A stretch of 64,000 bases of DNA from Ascaphus truei. Its lineage: Eukaryota > Chordata > Amphibia > Anura > Ascaphidae. Shown here piece by piece: positions 42,691-52,439 of the stretch. The position numbers and the translations under genes are program-made. Where the stretch lies: assembly GCA_036426205.1 (NCBI GenBank), contig CM071570.1:69589585-69653584 (forward strand). Reading direction: 5' to 3'. Position 1 is the stretch's first letter. Every line of letters starts with the position of its first letter. The notes beneath the pieces were generated by a model that did not search any database, was not told where the DNA came from, and saw nothing but the letters and a program-made list of their open reading frames with translations.

Positions 42691-43589
42691 GCACTGCAAT
42701 TCGTATTAGAGCAGAGATGTCCAAAAGCAGTATATTAGGTATCAAAACTGATAATAACAGTAAGTAATCAAATTATATAATACCTAAACTCCATGTAAAT
42801 TGTATAAAAATAGAAATACATTGTGTATTGATTAAAGGCAAAGAGGTACTGTGATAACAAAATTGATGAACTATCTAAAAAATGAACTACTAAATATAAA
42901 AAATAATAACATGGACACCAAACGATGTGTAAAAAATAACTATAAACTGAATAACTTGAAACACATATAAAACTAATTTGTGGCACTATAACTTAAACCT
43001 CAGACAATACAGGTACTACACTACAGATTTATGTAAAAAAATAACTATTATATTGAATAGAAAGACTAAAAAGCCCTTATCAAATGTGTAACAATAGCTT
43101 AAATATAAAGAATTAAGAGACAAGAGATTAACTTGGAGAATAATTATCAAATAGCCATCTAGATATCAAATGTTGACAAATTATCTCTATTAATAAACCT
43201 TTAGTACCGGAGCAAGTCAAAAATCATCCAGATCAATAAAGATCCATCTAGCTAGAGTGATATATATAAACAAATCACATATTTCAGAAGGAAAAATGAT
43301 AAAATGTTACATACCATCGGCCACAGGAAAATTAAAATAAATTGTATGAGGAGGTGTAAGACAAAAGCGCCCTTCAGAAGCTCGTTGAAGTAATGTCTAA
43401 AGGATATTATATATACAGACAGCACTGTAAAAGGGTTGAAGAGTTTAGGGTGTGCCACCCATTAAATGCGATCATAGTCATAGCTAACATATTTTTAATA
43501 ACCAGTAAGTTCCTAATAAAAGATCTCTCCGTAGAGATAGGAACATGCATAATTCATTATGATATCTCTATCCTAATATACAGTACCTT
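42691..43589. other. AT-rich DNA, no gene
   Basis: Several 66-72-codon frames of low complexity. Possibly the 3' flank of the neighbouring minus-strand Penelope-like copy, but not demonstrable. Confidence 0.4.
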
Positions 43590-44280
43590 ATAAGAAGCAC
43601 AACAGATTATATTGTTCGTTCATACCTACTGGTGCTATTATTTAAAGTTGAAAAATCCTATAAGCCTCTCTTTGTGTCAGCCACTTCTATCACTTCCCTA
43701 TTGGAATTAAATGCCTGCTCCAAAACAAAAAACCTTAATTAGATATTGGCTCTAAAATGCTTTGCCACTGGAGAATCTTTGTTATCAATGCATATGTCCT
43801 GTTTGTGCTCATATATTCTGTGTTTAACTGGTCTAGTGGTTTGTCCCACATGTAAGTAGCCAAACAGAGATTTCAGAGCATACACTACAAATGTCACATG
43901 TAAAAAAGTTAGTTAACTTTACAGCTCTACCAGTTAACAGATAATTGAAATCATCTCCTTTTATTATATTAAGTACATTGACTGCAATGTAAGCACTGGT
44001 AAGTAGTATGTTTTTGTCTATACATAAATCTTTGCCTCTCCACCTTAAGCAAATCTGCTTTTACCAAAAAGTCACCAATATGTTTTTATTTTTTATAGGC
44101 AAGGGTGCCCATGTGTTTAATTTCTTTGCAGTATGTACCAATATTTTTGAAACTATAATGTTCACCTATCCCGAAAGTAAAGAATAGGTGCTAATAAATG
44201 GAATATGGTTTTACTTTTGCTTTTCACCGAGTACAGTATTATTCAATAAATCCTGACGTAGAATTTGTTTTCACTATTTC
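43590..44280 (-). pseudogene. Decayed Penelope-like element, C-terminal GIY-YIG part
   Basis: Minus-strand reading with frameshifts gives YQCLHCSQC, LNIIKGDDFNYLLTGRAVKL, TNFFTCDICSV, then GYLHVGQTTRPVKHRIYEHK and DSPVAKHF. This is the Cys-rich linker and GIY-YIG endonuclease of Penelope-like elements (VY.L..L.GYLHVGQTTR...R..EH). At least three frame changes and stops are present, so it is dead. Its upstream (RT) side is cut at about 44280 close to a solo LTR. It lies head-to-head with the better-preserved plus-strand copy at 45038. Confidence 0.75.
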
Positions 44281-44316
44281 ATGTGCAGAGGTAAGTTTTT
44301 CCAATGCATAGCCTCT

Positions 44317-44880
44317 TGTCAGGAAATAGCCCTGACATATTTTCCTAAATCTTCCTCTCTCCCAAAACCTTTCTACGTCCAGCGGGTGTGCTGCTGTTTT
44401 CTGTCTGCTCTGGGGTTCCTCTGTCTGTCTGTCTCCTCTTTTTGCTTCTGTCCTCTGTCCTTAAAGTTTCCTGTTTCCTGTTACTCCCTTGCCTTTGTTT
44501 TGTGTCCAGGCTCCCATGCACATGCTTCTGCTTCTGTTCAGTTCTGTATTGTGTCCGGTACTTATTAAAGGCCCTTGCTAGTGTTCTGGCTTGTCCCCGT
44601 TTGTTCCCTGATCCAAGGTCTCAGTCCCTGCTCCCTGGTCGCAGTTCCTGCTCCCTAGTCTCAGTTCCTGCTCCCCTGCCCTGCTCCTGCCTTCCTGTTG
44701 CCGACCTCGCTTGGACCCCAATGATCCTGATTGCTGCCTACCACCGAACACTGGATGTGACACAGACGATCCTGCTTGCTGCCTGCCTCCGACCCCAGCC
44801 TTGACCCTAACAATCCTTGCCTGCTCCCCGCTGTTCTGGCCACCGAGGCCCTACCCGCTTCAGGAGTCTCCCCCTTGACA
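44317..44880 (+). mobile_element. 564-bp solo LTR (gypsy-type, LTR family 3)
   Basis: TGTCAGGAAATAGC...CCCTTGACA, flanked by CCTCT (44312-44316) and CCTTT (44881-44885), a 5-bp duplication with one mismatch. The second half contains short tandem phrases (CAGTTCCTGCTCCC, and CCTGCTTGCTGCCTGCCTCCGA). It shares ends and sub-repeats with the LTR at 50247-50712. The 138-codon frame inside is spurious. Confidence 0.8.
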
Positions 44881-45037
44881 CCTTTATTAATACTTTTCTG
44901 TATCTTACACAATTTTTTCATATATACAGCATTTGTTCAGATTGTTGGAATTCTTTGTGGTCTCAGCAATTAACTAAATGATAATCCCTCGATGGTGCTT
45001 CTGGGATGGAAAGCATTAGCATGTTGTTTTTATCTGA
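44881..45037. other. Junction between LTR and Penelope-like element
   Basis: AT-rich. It ends with a TGA (45035-45037) just before the open reading frame of the Penelope-like RT. The truncated 5' end of that element probably lies here. Confidence 0.5.
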
Positions 45038-46714
45038 GGGTTAATACAAAAACTACCCCTGTTTTACTTTTTACCCAAAATCCATAAGGATATTTTAAAT
45101 CCCCCCGGTAGGCCCATTATATCGGGTATTGATTCACTGACCAGTAATTTATCCCAATACATTGACTGTTTTTTATCTAAATATGTACCAACTTTTAAAT
45201 CATATATTAAAGATACTACAAACATAATAAGAATTTTAGGTGACATCAAATGGGAGGATGAATATATCCTAGTTACGGCTGATGTTTCGGCCCTATATAC
45301 CTCAATCAACCATCGTGATGGGATAGAATCAGTTAGGAAAATCCTAGAGAGGGATACGGAAATAAAAAAGGAACAGGTAGAGTTTATACTTAAATCTATT
45401 GGCTTTATTTTAGAAAAAAATTTCTTTTGGTTTAACAATAAATTTTATTTACAGAAATGCGGCACTGCCATAGGGACGAAATTTGCACCGAGTTATGCTA
45501 ACATTTTCATGGGGATTTGGGAGGAGGAGTTTATACCCCCCCATGATCTCGGTGCAAATCTCGTCTCCTGGCATAGATTTATTGATGACGTGATATTCAT
45601 ATGGAAAGGGAGTGAGGATGAGCTATCTAATTTCTTTGAGGCCCTGGAAAATAATGACAGGAATATTTCTTTTACATATAAATGGAGTAAACATGAGGTA
45701 GAGTTTTTAGATTTAGTTATTTATATAGAAAATAAAGAATTGAAAACAAAGACCTTCTTTAAAAAAGTTGACAGCAATAATTTCATATTAGAAAATAGCT
45801 GTCATAATCCACAATGGATTAAAAATATTCCCTATGGGCAACTACGAAGAATTAAACGAAACTGCAGTGAAGAAACTACGTATCAACAACAGTCAAAGAT
45901 CCTCCTAAATAGATTCAAAGAAAGAAATTATAACGAACACAATCTAAAAAAAGCCGCTGAAAAAGTTAATTTAATCCAAAGAGACGAGCTGCTAATAGAT
46001 AAAACCAAAGACCAAACAATTACAAATACAAATAATTTTAGCATGTCATTCCTTACACCTTATAATAAGGACGCAAACGAAATTAAAAAAGCCATTTGCA
46101 AACACTGGCATATTTTAAAAAATGACCCAGTTTTAAGGGGACATATTCCGGAGAAACCCACTGTCCTTTTTAAAAGAGCCCCAAATCTCAAAAATAAACT
46201 AGCACCAACTACATTCAAAACTAGAAAAGAAGACACAATAAGTACCTGGTTAGATAAACCAATAGGCTTTTATGGCTGCTACTCTTGTACTGCATGCAAA
46301 TATAAAACACAAGAGAAGCTCAACTTTACTTCCAAAACAACGGGTGAGACATTTAAAATAGAAAGTTACATCAATTGCAAATCAGACTATGTAATATATT
46401 TATTGCAATGCCCATGCGGGTTACAATATATTGGTCGCACATCAAGACCAATACGTACCCGCATATTGGAACATGTGGGCAATATTAAAAAAGGTCTCAT
46501 CAGCCATAACCTATCTAAGCACTTTTTAAACTACCACAATTCTGACCCTAAATACCTACAGTATATAGGCATAGAACAAGTTACTAAACATTGGCGGGGG
46601 GGCAACAGGTTAAACAGTCTGGCCAGAAGAGAAACATACTGGATTCACAAAATGCAAACTTTGTCCCCCCTTGGTCTAAATGTAGATATTGATATAGGTG
46701 CTTTTCTAATGTAA
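45038..46714 (+). CDS. Penelope-like element reverse transcriptase/GIY-YIG endonuclease, 5'-truncated
   Basis: An uninterrupted 558-codon frame; the first ATG at 45509 yields only 401 residues and would lose half of the RT. RT blocks in order: FYFLPKIHKD (residues 9-18), PGRPIISGIDS (23-33), ADVSALYTSI with the first catalytic Asp (D82), GTAIGTKFAPSYANIF (142-157), and RFIDDVIFIW with the Asp pair (183-184). After a basic linker comes a Cys-rich stretch (CYSCTACKY) and a GIY-YIG domain: YVIYLLQCPCGLQYIGRTSR with downstream Arg and EH residues, ending GLNVDIDIGAFLM. Penelope-like elements use this fusion for target-primed insertion. The N-terminal domain is missing, as in 5'-truncated copies, yet no stop or frameshift occurs. 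That suggests a young insertion. Clade (Neptune- or Poseidon-like) is uncertain. Confidence 0.92.
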   Translation, partial: GLIQKLPLFYFLPKIHKDILNPPGRPIISGIDSLTSNLSQYIDCFLSKYVPTFKSYIKDTTNIIRILGDIKWEDEYILVTADVSALYTSINHRDGIESVRKILERDTEIKKEQVEFILKSIGFILEKNFFWFNNKFYLQKCGTAIGTKFAPSYANIFMGIWEEEFIPPHDLGANLVSWHRFIDDVIFIWKGSEDELSNFFEALENNDRNISFTYKWSKHEVEFLDLVIYIENKELKTKTFFKKVDSNNFILENSCHNPQWIKNIPYGQLRRIKRNCSEETTYQQQSKILLNRFKERNYNEHNLKKAAEKVNLIQRDELLIDKTKDQTITNTNNFSMSFLTPYNKDANEIKKAICKHWHILKNDPVLRGHIPEKPTVLFKRAPNLKNKLAPTTFKTRKEDTISTWLDKPIGFYGCYSCTACKYKTQEKLNFTSKTTGETFKIESYINCKSDYVIYLLQCPCGLQYIGRTSRPIRTRILEHVGNIKKGLISHNLSKHFLNYHNSDPKYLQYIGIEQVTKHWRGGNRLNSLARRETYWIHKMQTLSPLGLNVDIDIGAFLM

Positions 46715-47220
46715 ATATTAAATATGAACATACTTTTATTCTATTTCACTTTATACCATTTCAATTGTCCTTTAGAATTAGACCTATTAGAGTGCTATAT
46801 TTTATATTTGGTGTGTTCACTCTCCATTATACTCTAATTCATTTTAAATGTATTTATATATGTATACTCTTAATCTATGTAATAATTAAGATTAAGTTAC
46901 CTATTATTTAATACTAATGATGTTTTTCCTCTCTCCTCTTCCTCCACCTACCTATCCAGCTATATACACTTTATGTGTATTTTTAACAAACAATTTATAT
47001 AAACATATAGTGGGTATATAATACTTTCGAACATATTAAATAGATACCCACAACTATGTTCTTCTAATTATACTTATTTTTATATTATATGTGTTGACAG
47101 TTTTAATAAAGATTATCTAGCTATGAGACATACATTTATCTTAAGGGTTTTGGACCTCGCGCTATGTGTGAGCGCTGAGGGGGTTAATTTAAAAAGAAAA
47201 ATTTTCTCACTAATTGATGG
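46715..47220 (+). mobile_element. 3' untranslated region of Penelope-like element
   Basis: AT-rich, no frame, contiguous with the ORF and leading to the hammerhead module. AATAAAG at 47104 could be a polyadenylation signal. Confidence 0.6.
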
Positions 47221-47223
47221 GCC

Positions 47224-47230
47224 TATATAA
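47224..47230 (+). promoter_or_regulatory. TATA-like box before hammerhead
   Basis: TATATAA, 38 bp upstream of CUGACGA at 47262. It matches the spacing at the other hammerhead repeats. In Penelope-like elements the repeated terminal region can carry the promoter of a following tandem copy. Confidence 0.45.
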
Positions 47231-47256
47231 GACACAAGAGATTACCCATACAATTA

Positions 47257-47294
47257 TACTCCTGACGAAGCAGTGTGCGAAACGGATAGAGTTA
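47257..47294 (+). ncRNA. Hammerhead ribozyme motif of Penelope-like element
   Basis: Stem I ACUC (47258-47261) with GAGU (47289-47292), CUGACGA at 47262-47268, stem II GCA-GUG-UGC at 47270-47278, GAAA at 47279-47282, minimal stem III CGGAU and cleavage triplet AUA at 47286-47288. All catalytic-core boxes are present. It lies 548 bp after the RT/endonuclease stop codon on the same strand, as described for hammerheads in the terminal repeats of Penelope-like elements. Confidence 0.8.
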
Positions 47295-47835
47295 ATCAAG
47301 AGAATCCACACACTGAAGGACTGGCAATCTCATCGCTGACACCAGACCCATTTTGGCTTCACCGCCCTCACCGTGACGAGACCGGAAGTGACGCGACCGG
47401 AAGTGACGCGACGGCAGAGATTGATGCAGAAATCCACCGGGAGGTGCAAGTGAAGCACCGGGCAGCAGCTATACACAACGCCACCCTTCAATCGGCGGTT
47501 CTCTCCACCACCAGTTTTACTAAGGGAAAATGTGAGTTTCCTTAAACCATTTGTGATCAATACATGACTTATAGTTCAAATTGTATGCACTATTGTGATT
47601 CTCTTTATTTACATATCAATCACTCCACTGAGGGATATCCTGATTCCTGTTATACAAAGGGCTCCAGTCAGAGAGAGATGGATCTCTGACATGCTATAAC
47701 CTACCACGATTTTTGTGAGTTCTATTCCTGTTATTGAATGCTATTCTAGCAGTGATCTACCATCTGCACTATATATATATCTTATTTTTTACATATCACG
47801 ATCCTTCCCTGCGCTCCTCCTCAACTCCAAGAAAA
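47295..47835 (+). mobile_element. Post-hammerhead segment of Penelope-like element
   Basis: Begins at the predicted cleavage site and so may be the 5' leader of a truncated tandem copy. It includes a duplicated GACCGGAAGTGACGC (47379-47410) and ends near TTCCCTGCGCTCCTCCTC, which resembles the distal ends of other hammerhead repeats. The 90-codon frame is not recognised. Confidence 0.5.
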
Positions 47836-47884
47836 GAAAGTTTAACAAATATATCTGATTCTAATCCATTCTCTATTTTCGAGA

Positions 47885-47995
47885 CCCCCCACATGAGGGG
47901 GGGAAACATGAGGAACGGAGAGGGCTGACACATGAGGGGGAGGGCGGGTGACCTATGAAGGGGGAGAGGGCGATACATGGGGAGGCTGGGTGGAC
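47885..47995. repeat. G-rich ACATGAGGGGG minisatellite
   Basis: Four to five degenerate units of about 25 bp containing ACATGAGGGGG or ACCTATGAAGGGGG. Confidence 0.75.
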
Positions 47996-49137
47996 AGTCT
48001 GTATCTCATTGCAAGTGTGCTTGATCTGCTCATGCATGTATGTGCTGCTGCTGCCTCCATCACATTCCTTACTTACGTCACCGTGATGTCTAGGAGAAGA
48101 GAGTGAGCAGGAATGGACAAGGTAGTAAGCAGAAAAGAGAAAGCCATATGCAGGAAGTCATACTCGCCCTGCATACATTTCTTCTCACCACAGGCGAGCG
48201 GGTGAGTGGCTATCTGCAAGGCTGCTTTAATTGAACTAACATTCAAGGTACAGTAGTTCTACATTTTTCTGAACATAAGGTTCTTATTTTTAATACGCTG
48301 TACAGCCAAAAATAAAGAGCATTATTACTGGTCATTTTCTTTAGATTTCATCAAGACCTCTATTTTAATTTCCTTTTCACAGTCTCAGCTAGATGTTTTA
48401 TAGTGCAGCCTGAGTGCCTCCTTATCAGTGGACCAAATGAATCCCTTTGCTGAAAAAACGTGCAGGCTCTGAAATGTTAATAAGAATTCCAGTAACATGA
48501 CATGTTACTTATATAATCTGCTCACATTCACTCATTGTGTCATCAGCTGCCAACTTCAACAATATTTTTTTATGAGAGATGTAATTGCCCCTTCATTTAA
48601 ATAACATTAATTTGTCAACTAACTGCACATTAGTATTAACAAGCAAATTTGTAGTGCAAAACTGCACTGAAAAAGATGCAATTTAACAATACAGCCTAGT
48701 AGAAGTGGGCAAAACCAGGTGTGTGAAATCAGAACCTACAGTAGTACCAGAACCTTACATTCCAAAACTAGAACAGAACAAAAATCCAAAATAAATTTTA
48801 AAACCAAAACTAAAACTCCAGGTTGTTTCTCACCATATCTTTTTCAATAATTTTAGGTTTTTCAATTATATTAGTTTCCTAGTGATAAACTTATTTTGAG
48901 CATTTTTTCATAATTTACATTACTGCTATTTTTGCATTTTTCTGCTTATGTTAAGTTTTTTTTCTCCATAATTATGTAGAAATTAAAAATCAAAATAAAA
49001 AATTTGAGATTTGGCAAAAATTGAACAAAACCACAAAAAAATATAGAGCCAAAACCATGTTAAAAATATAAAAATATTTTAGGCCTAAAACTAAAACACA
49101 TGTGAAACCCATTGTGGTATTTTACTGCTAATGGAAC
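47996..49137. other. AT-rich DNA, no gene
   Basis: Includes A-rich phrases around 48780-49090 (AAAACCAAAACTAAAACT). No protein or element recognised. Confidence 0.5.
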
Positions 49138-49925
49138 ACTTTGGGGCCTATTCACTAAACTTTGATAAAATCAATGCTTTGCTGATCAACTTGGCATTGT
49201 TTTATCACGCTATAAAACATGTAAAAACGGTATTCACTGAGAAAAATCCAATTTTTTTTAGAGTTCGTAAAAAAAATGGAGCATCGAACGACTTGTTTTT
49301 TTTTCTAAGGCCTCAGCCAGACAGGGAACGGGCGCACTGGCACTCGTGTGCTGCGCCCTGCTCGGCTGGGCGATACGTGGCCGGCTAGGCGTGCGCTCGC
49401 CTGGGGGCGTGGCCATGATGTCACGGAGTTGGTTCACCCTCATTGGGCAAACCGCTCACGTGACGTGCTTGCGAGCAGCAAAATCAAATTTGCTTGCTCT
49501 AAGCGCCGAGCGGGCGCAGGCTCTTGCTCACGCCCGCTCAGCGCCACCCTGGACGAGGCCTTAGTGTTATTGTGCTATAATCCTATCGATCGGCAACTGA
49601 TTGTTAAAACTGCCGCCTGGAAGAGCTGCATGGAGACGCTGCGTTTCAATATTAATTTTAATACTAGTATGCGGGTGCAGGGGGTCTCGAGCTGTACCGC
49701 ATTGATTTAATCCTCGGGGACACCCTACTTCCCGAGATATAGGCCCCGGTATGGGGTGCGTTTAAATCTCCCGCCTCATGTGACCGGGGGATTTAAATCC
49801 TGCAGGGGGGTACTGGCACCCCATACTGGGGCCTGTATCTCGGGACGTAGGGTGTCCCCGAGGCTGAAATCAATGCGGATCAGGTCCGGAGAACCCCTGC
49901 TCTCGCACACTAGTATTGAAACCAA
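49138..49925. repeat. Dispersed repeat family R2, composite with inner inverted repeat
   Basis: Starts GGGGCCTATTCACTAAACTT, contains TTTTAATACTAGTATGCGGG, and then an inverted unit where CCTACTTCCCGAGATATAGG faces CCTGTATCTCGGGACGTAGG around ATTTAAATC. CGCATTGATT and AATCAATGCG mark the outer ends. A GC-rich MITE is nested at 49307-49563. The unit ends at ACTAGTATTGAAA. Confidence 0.65.
49307..49563. mobile_element. Nested GC-rich MITE
   Basis: CTAAGGCCTCAGCCAG...CTGGACGAGGCCTTAG are inverted ends. The 257-bp interior is about 60 per cent GC, inside AT-rich repeat R2, with GCTTGCGAGCAGC / GCTTGCTCTAAGCGC-like symmetry. The 120-codon frame across it is spurious. Confidence 0.7.
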
Positions 49926-50246
49926 ATAAATAAATAAATAAAAACTTCATTACCGTAGCGGCTAGCCACTAAGGTAATGAAGCTGCTTTCATTTTATTTT
50001 TACTAAAAGTGTACATTAGCTGGGGGTAGCCTGAGCTGAACCGCATTGATTTCAGCCTCAGGACCCCCTGCTTCCCGAGATATAGGCCCAAGTATGGTGT
50101 GCCGGTATCTCCGTGTGACGCAGGAGAATTTAAACATTGTGGAGATACCGGCAACCTATACTGGGGCTTATATCTCGGGAAGCAGGGGGTCCCCAAGGCT
50201 GAAATCAATGCGGTTCAGCTCAGGAGATCCACTGCTCTTGTACACT
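49926..50246. repeat. Second inverted unit of the R2 composite, left part
   Basis: Follows a TAAATAAATAAATAAA tract and a TTCATTACCGTAGCGGCT hairpin. CTGCTTCCCGAGATATAGGC faces TTATATCTCGGGAAGCAGGG, with CGCATTGATTTCAGCCTC at one side and its complement at the other. It is interrupted by an LTR at 50247. Confidence 0.7.
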
Positions 50247-50712
50247 TGTCATGTTATAAGCCTGTAGTACCCATACTTGTCCACCGCGATTGCTGCTGCT
50301 CTGCTAGCTATCTCACTGAACATTACAGACCGGTAACCTGATACCTCTGCTCCTGTGCTCTACTCTCAGCCTGCCTATATAAACGTCCTCTTAGTGTCTA
50401 TCAGTGCCTGTTTATACTGGTTCCTCAGGTCCTGCTAGGTTCTTGTGTTTACTGCTGCAGCTATTACCATTATCGTGTTCCAGTCTCTTCATTGCCGACC
50501 TCTGCTTGTGACCCCGACTACGCTATCTGACACCTGCCTCTGACCTCTGCTTGTGACCCCGACCACACTATCTGCCGCCTGCCTCAGACCTCTGCTTGTG
50601 ACCCCCATCACCCTATCTGCCACCTGCCTCCAACCTCTGCTTGTGACCCTGACCACGCTGCCTGCTGTTCCTGCCACTGGGATCCACTCCAGCCAAAGAT
50701 CAACCCTTGACA
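50247..50712 (+). mobile_element. 466-bp solo LTR nested in R2 (LTR family 3)
   Basis: TGTCATGTTATAAGC...CCCTTGACA, flanked by ACACT (50242-50246) and ACATT (50713-50717). It has TATATAAACG at 50377. The 3' half contains three and a half tandem units of about 46 bp (CCTCTGCTTGTGACCCCGAC-type), as in the LTR at 44317. The R2 tail resumes at once on the right, which proves the nesting. Confidence 0.85.
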
Positions 50713-50934
50713 ACATTATTCGTAAAACTAAAATTAAAACAGCTTCATTACCTTAGCGCAAGCATGTCAAACTCAAAGGCTAACACGGGCCAAATAAAAA
50801 AGGTTTAAGTTTATGCGGGCCGCAAAAAAACTAAAACTTAAATTTTCATAGAAACGTAGGTTTATTTCGAAAAGTACAGTATAAAAAAAGAACAAGAACA
50901 ATGATAAAATTAATGTTTTCTTCCTGACACTTGG
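50713..50934. repeat. R2 tail and possible hAT-like start
   Basis: CAGCTTCATTACCTTAGCG completes the interrupted R2 unit. It is followed by GCATGTCAAACTCAAAGGC, a phrase like hAT-derived repeat ends. No partner terminus was found. Confidence 0.4.
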
Positions 50935-51062
50935 CATCTCTGACTCTCTCTCTGACTCTCCCTCTCTCTCTATGACTCTCTCTCTCTCTCTGACTCTCCC
51001 TCTCTCTCTGACTCTCTCTCTCTGACTCTCCCTCTCCCTCACTCTGACTCTCCCTCTCATCA
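50935..51062. repeat. (CT)n-rich low complexity
   Basis: CTCTCTGACTCTCCCTCTC units. The Arg/Glu-rich minus-strand frame at 50773-51240 is an artefact. Confidence 0.95.
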
Positions 51063-51429
51063 GCAGGTTTTCAAACCCGTGCAATTCTCTCCCGATTGGC
51101 TTATCGTGGCTATTCGTGGCTCTAGAATAGAACTTTCCTCTCAAAATTCTGCCGCCATGAAAAAGCTGGCAGGTTGGTGGTAAGCAGCTGCTGGTAAGCG
51201 GCCAGAGGGGAATTAGAAAAAAAATGCATTTTTCCTGCATCGGATTGATGCCGGGAGTCTCTGGAGCTGATACCCATTAATATCAGCAATGGAGGCCCCC
51301 GGCATGAATCCCATTCAATAAAAATGCATTTACAGGCAACTTCATCCCCTTAGCAGCTAACCGCTGTGGAAGAGGTTAAAGAACAACAGCAACTTTATTG
51401 GGTGCAGGGGGGTGAGTGAAGGGGGTACT
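51063..51429. other. No gene; R2-like tail
   Basis: Contains ACTTCATCCCCTTAGCAGCT and GCTAACCGCTG, the hairpin vocabulary of R1/R2. Otherwise nothing seen. Confidence 0.4.
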
Positions 51430-51800
51430 TGGCCCTTCACTCACCCCCTCTGCCCCCAATAAATATTACAATATGTACTAATCAACCATACACAACCTAC
51501 CCACCCCCTGTACCCCCACATCAAAGCATTTTTTTATTTTTTAAACACAGAATTGATACCAGAGGCTGTTGGGGGTCCCGGGTCATCCCCGCGAGTGTCC
51601 GTGGGCCTCCAAGTGTTCCCCCCGGGTGTCCGGGGGCCCCACAAGGGTCCCCGGGTGGTCCCCATGGGTGTCTGGGAGCCCTCAGGTGTTCCACGTGGCT
51701 GTCTGGGGGTCTTTGGATTGTTCCTGCAGGTGTCTGGGGAGCCTCGGATGTTCCCTGCAGGTATTTGGGGGCCCTCGGGTGGACGCTGTATCATTTGCCC
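51430..51800 (-). repeat. Composite repeat R1, copy C (inverted, partial)
   Basis: On the minus strand the GC minisatellite is followed by AAAAAATGCTTTGATGTGGG and GGTACAGGGGGTGGGT, matching the flank that follows the minisatellite in copy B (56475-56520). The cassette at 51551-51790 has about seven units of roughly 32 bp built on GGTGTCYGGGGGCCC and TGTTCCC. Frames through it give Gly/Pro-rich artefacts. Confidence 0.7.
51551..51790. repeat. GC-rich 32-bp minisatellite in R1 copy C
   Basis: Units share GTGTCYGGGGGCCCTC followed by GGTGTTCCC. Spacing is irregular. Related to 690-782 and 56203-56450. Confidence 0.85.
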
Positions 51801-51827
51801 ACCTCCTTTTTTTTCTTGTTAAGGATG

Positions 51828-51946
51828 CAACGTCATCTTCAAGGGAGGTACGTCACATCCTTAAAACCACAGCGCTGTTTCACATGGTATTACAGCCAAT
51901 GGGATTGAAGACAATCCCATTGGTTGCTGTACCATGTGATAGTTTA
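51828..51946. repeat. Fold-back family R3 copy
   Basis: GGATGCAACGTCATC and ACATGGTATTACAGCCAATG face TGGTTGCTGTACCATGTGAT, with GGGATTGAAGACAATCCCAT at the tip. Related to 36116-36369 and 54160-54300. Confidence 0.65.
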
Positions 51947-52361
51947 CTGCACCGACACACTTTATTCGAGCAAATACCCAGTATGTACCTGGCAGATACC
52001 TGGAATGCGCCCGCTCCCACCTCTGACAAGCCCGCTTTGCGTTTGCCTTCCAGCCGCACCTGGGTTCATGCCTGGCCTGACGTGCGGTCTGATCTGTTAA
52101 TGATAATGATTAGGATTTAAATTAGGACTGCAATGGTGCTTCGCGGGTCTACCATATGGCATAAAAATTCATGAATTGTAATGCATTATATATATATATC
52201 CTGTGCAGTTTTGCAGCCACGGGAATAAAATGCTTCAACCCTGCCTTGGAAATACCTCAATGCACTCAGGCGCAGAAATACAGTCACAACCCTCAATACC
52301 CCCCGGGTATACCCGAATGTTTCCGTGACTAAGCCTAGCTCGCTACAGTGTTTCGCCAGTG
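51947..52361. mobile_element. MITE family M1, copy 2
   Basis: CTGCACCGACACACTTTATT...CGCCAGTG flanked by TA on both sides (51945-51946 and 52362-52363). The interior matches copies 1 and 3 (GTTCATGCCTGGCCTGAC, GATCTGTTAATGATAATGAT, GGAATAAAATGCTT, GGGTATACCCGAA). Confidence 0.85.
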
Positions 52362-52439
52362 TACAATTAGTTCAAAAGCTGTACCCTCAATCCTTAAAGC
52401 ACGCCTGTACGACAAATTTGGGCCGCACGGTAAATCACA

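Noticed and set aside
44388..44804. 138-codon plus-strand frame rich in Cys/Leu/Phe
   Set aside because: It lies wholly inside a solo LTR with its own target duplication.
51429..52120. 159- and 183-codon Gly/Pro-rich frames resembling collagen-like protein
   Set aside because: The 32-bp minisatellite produces the Gly/Pro pattern; unit length is not constant and the frame continues into a MITE.
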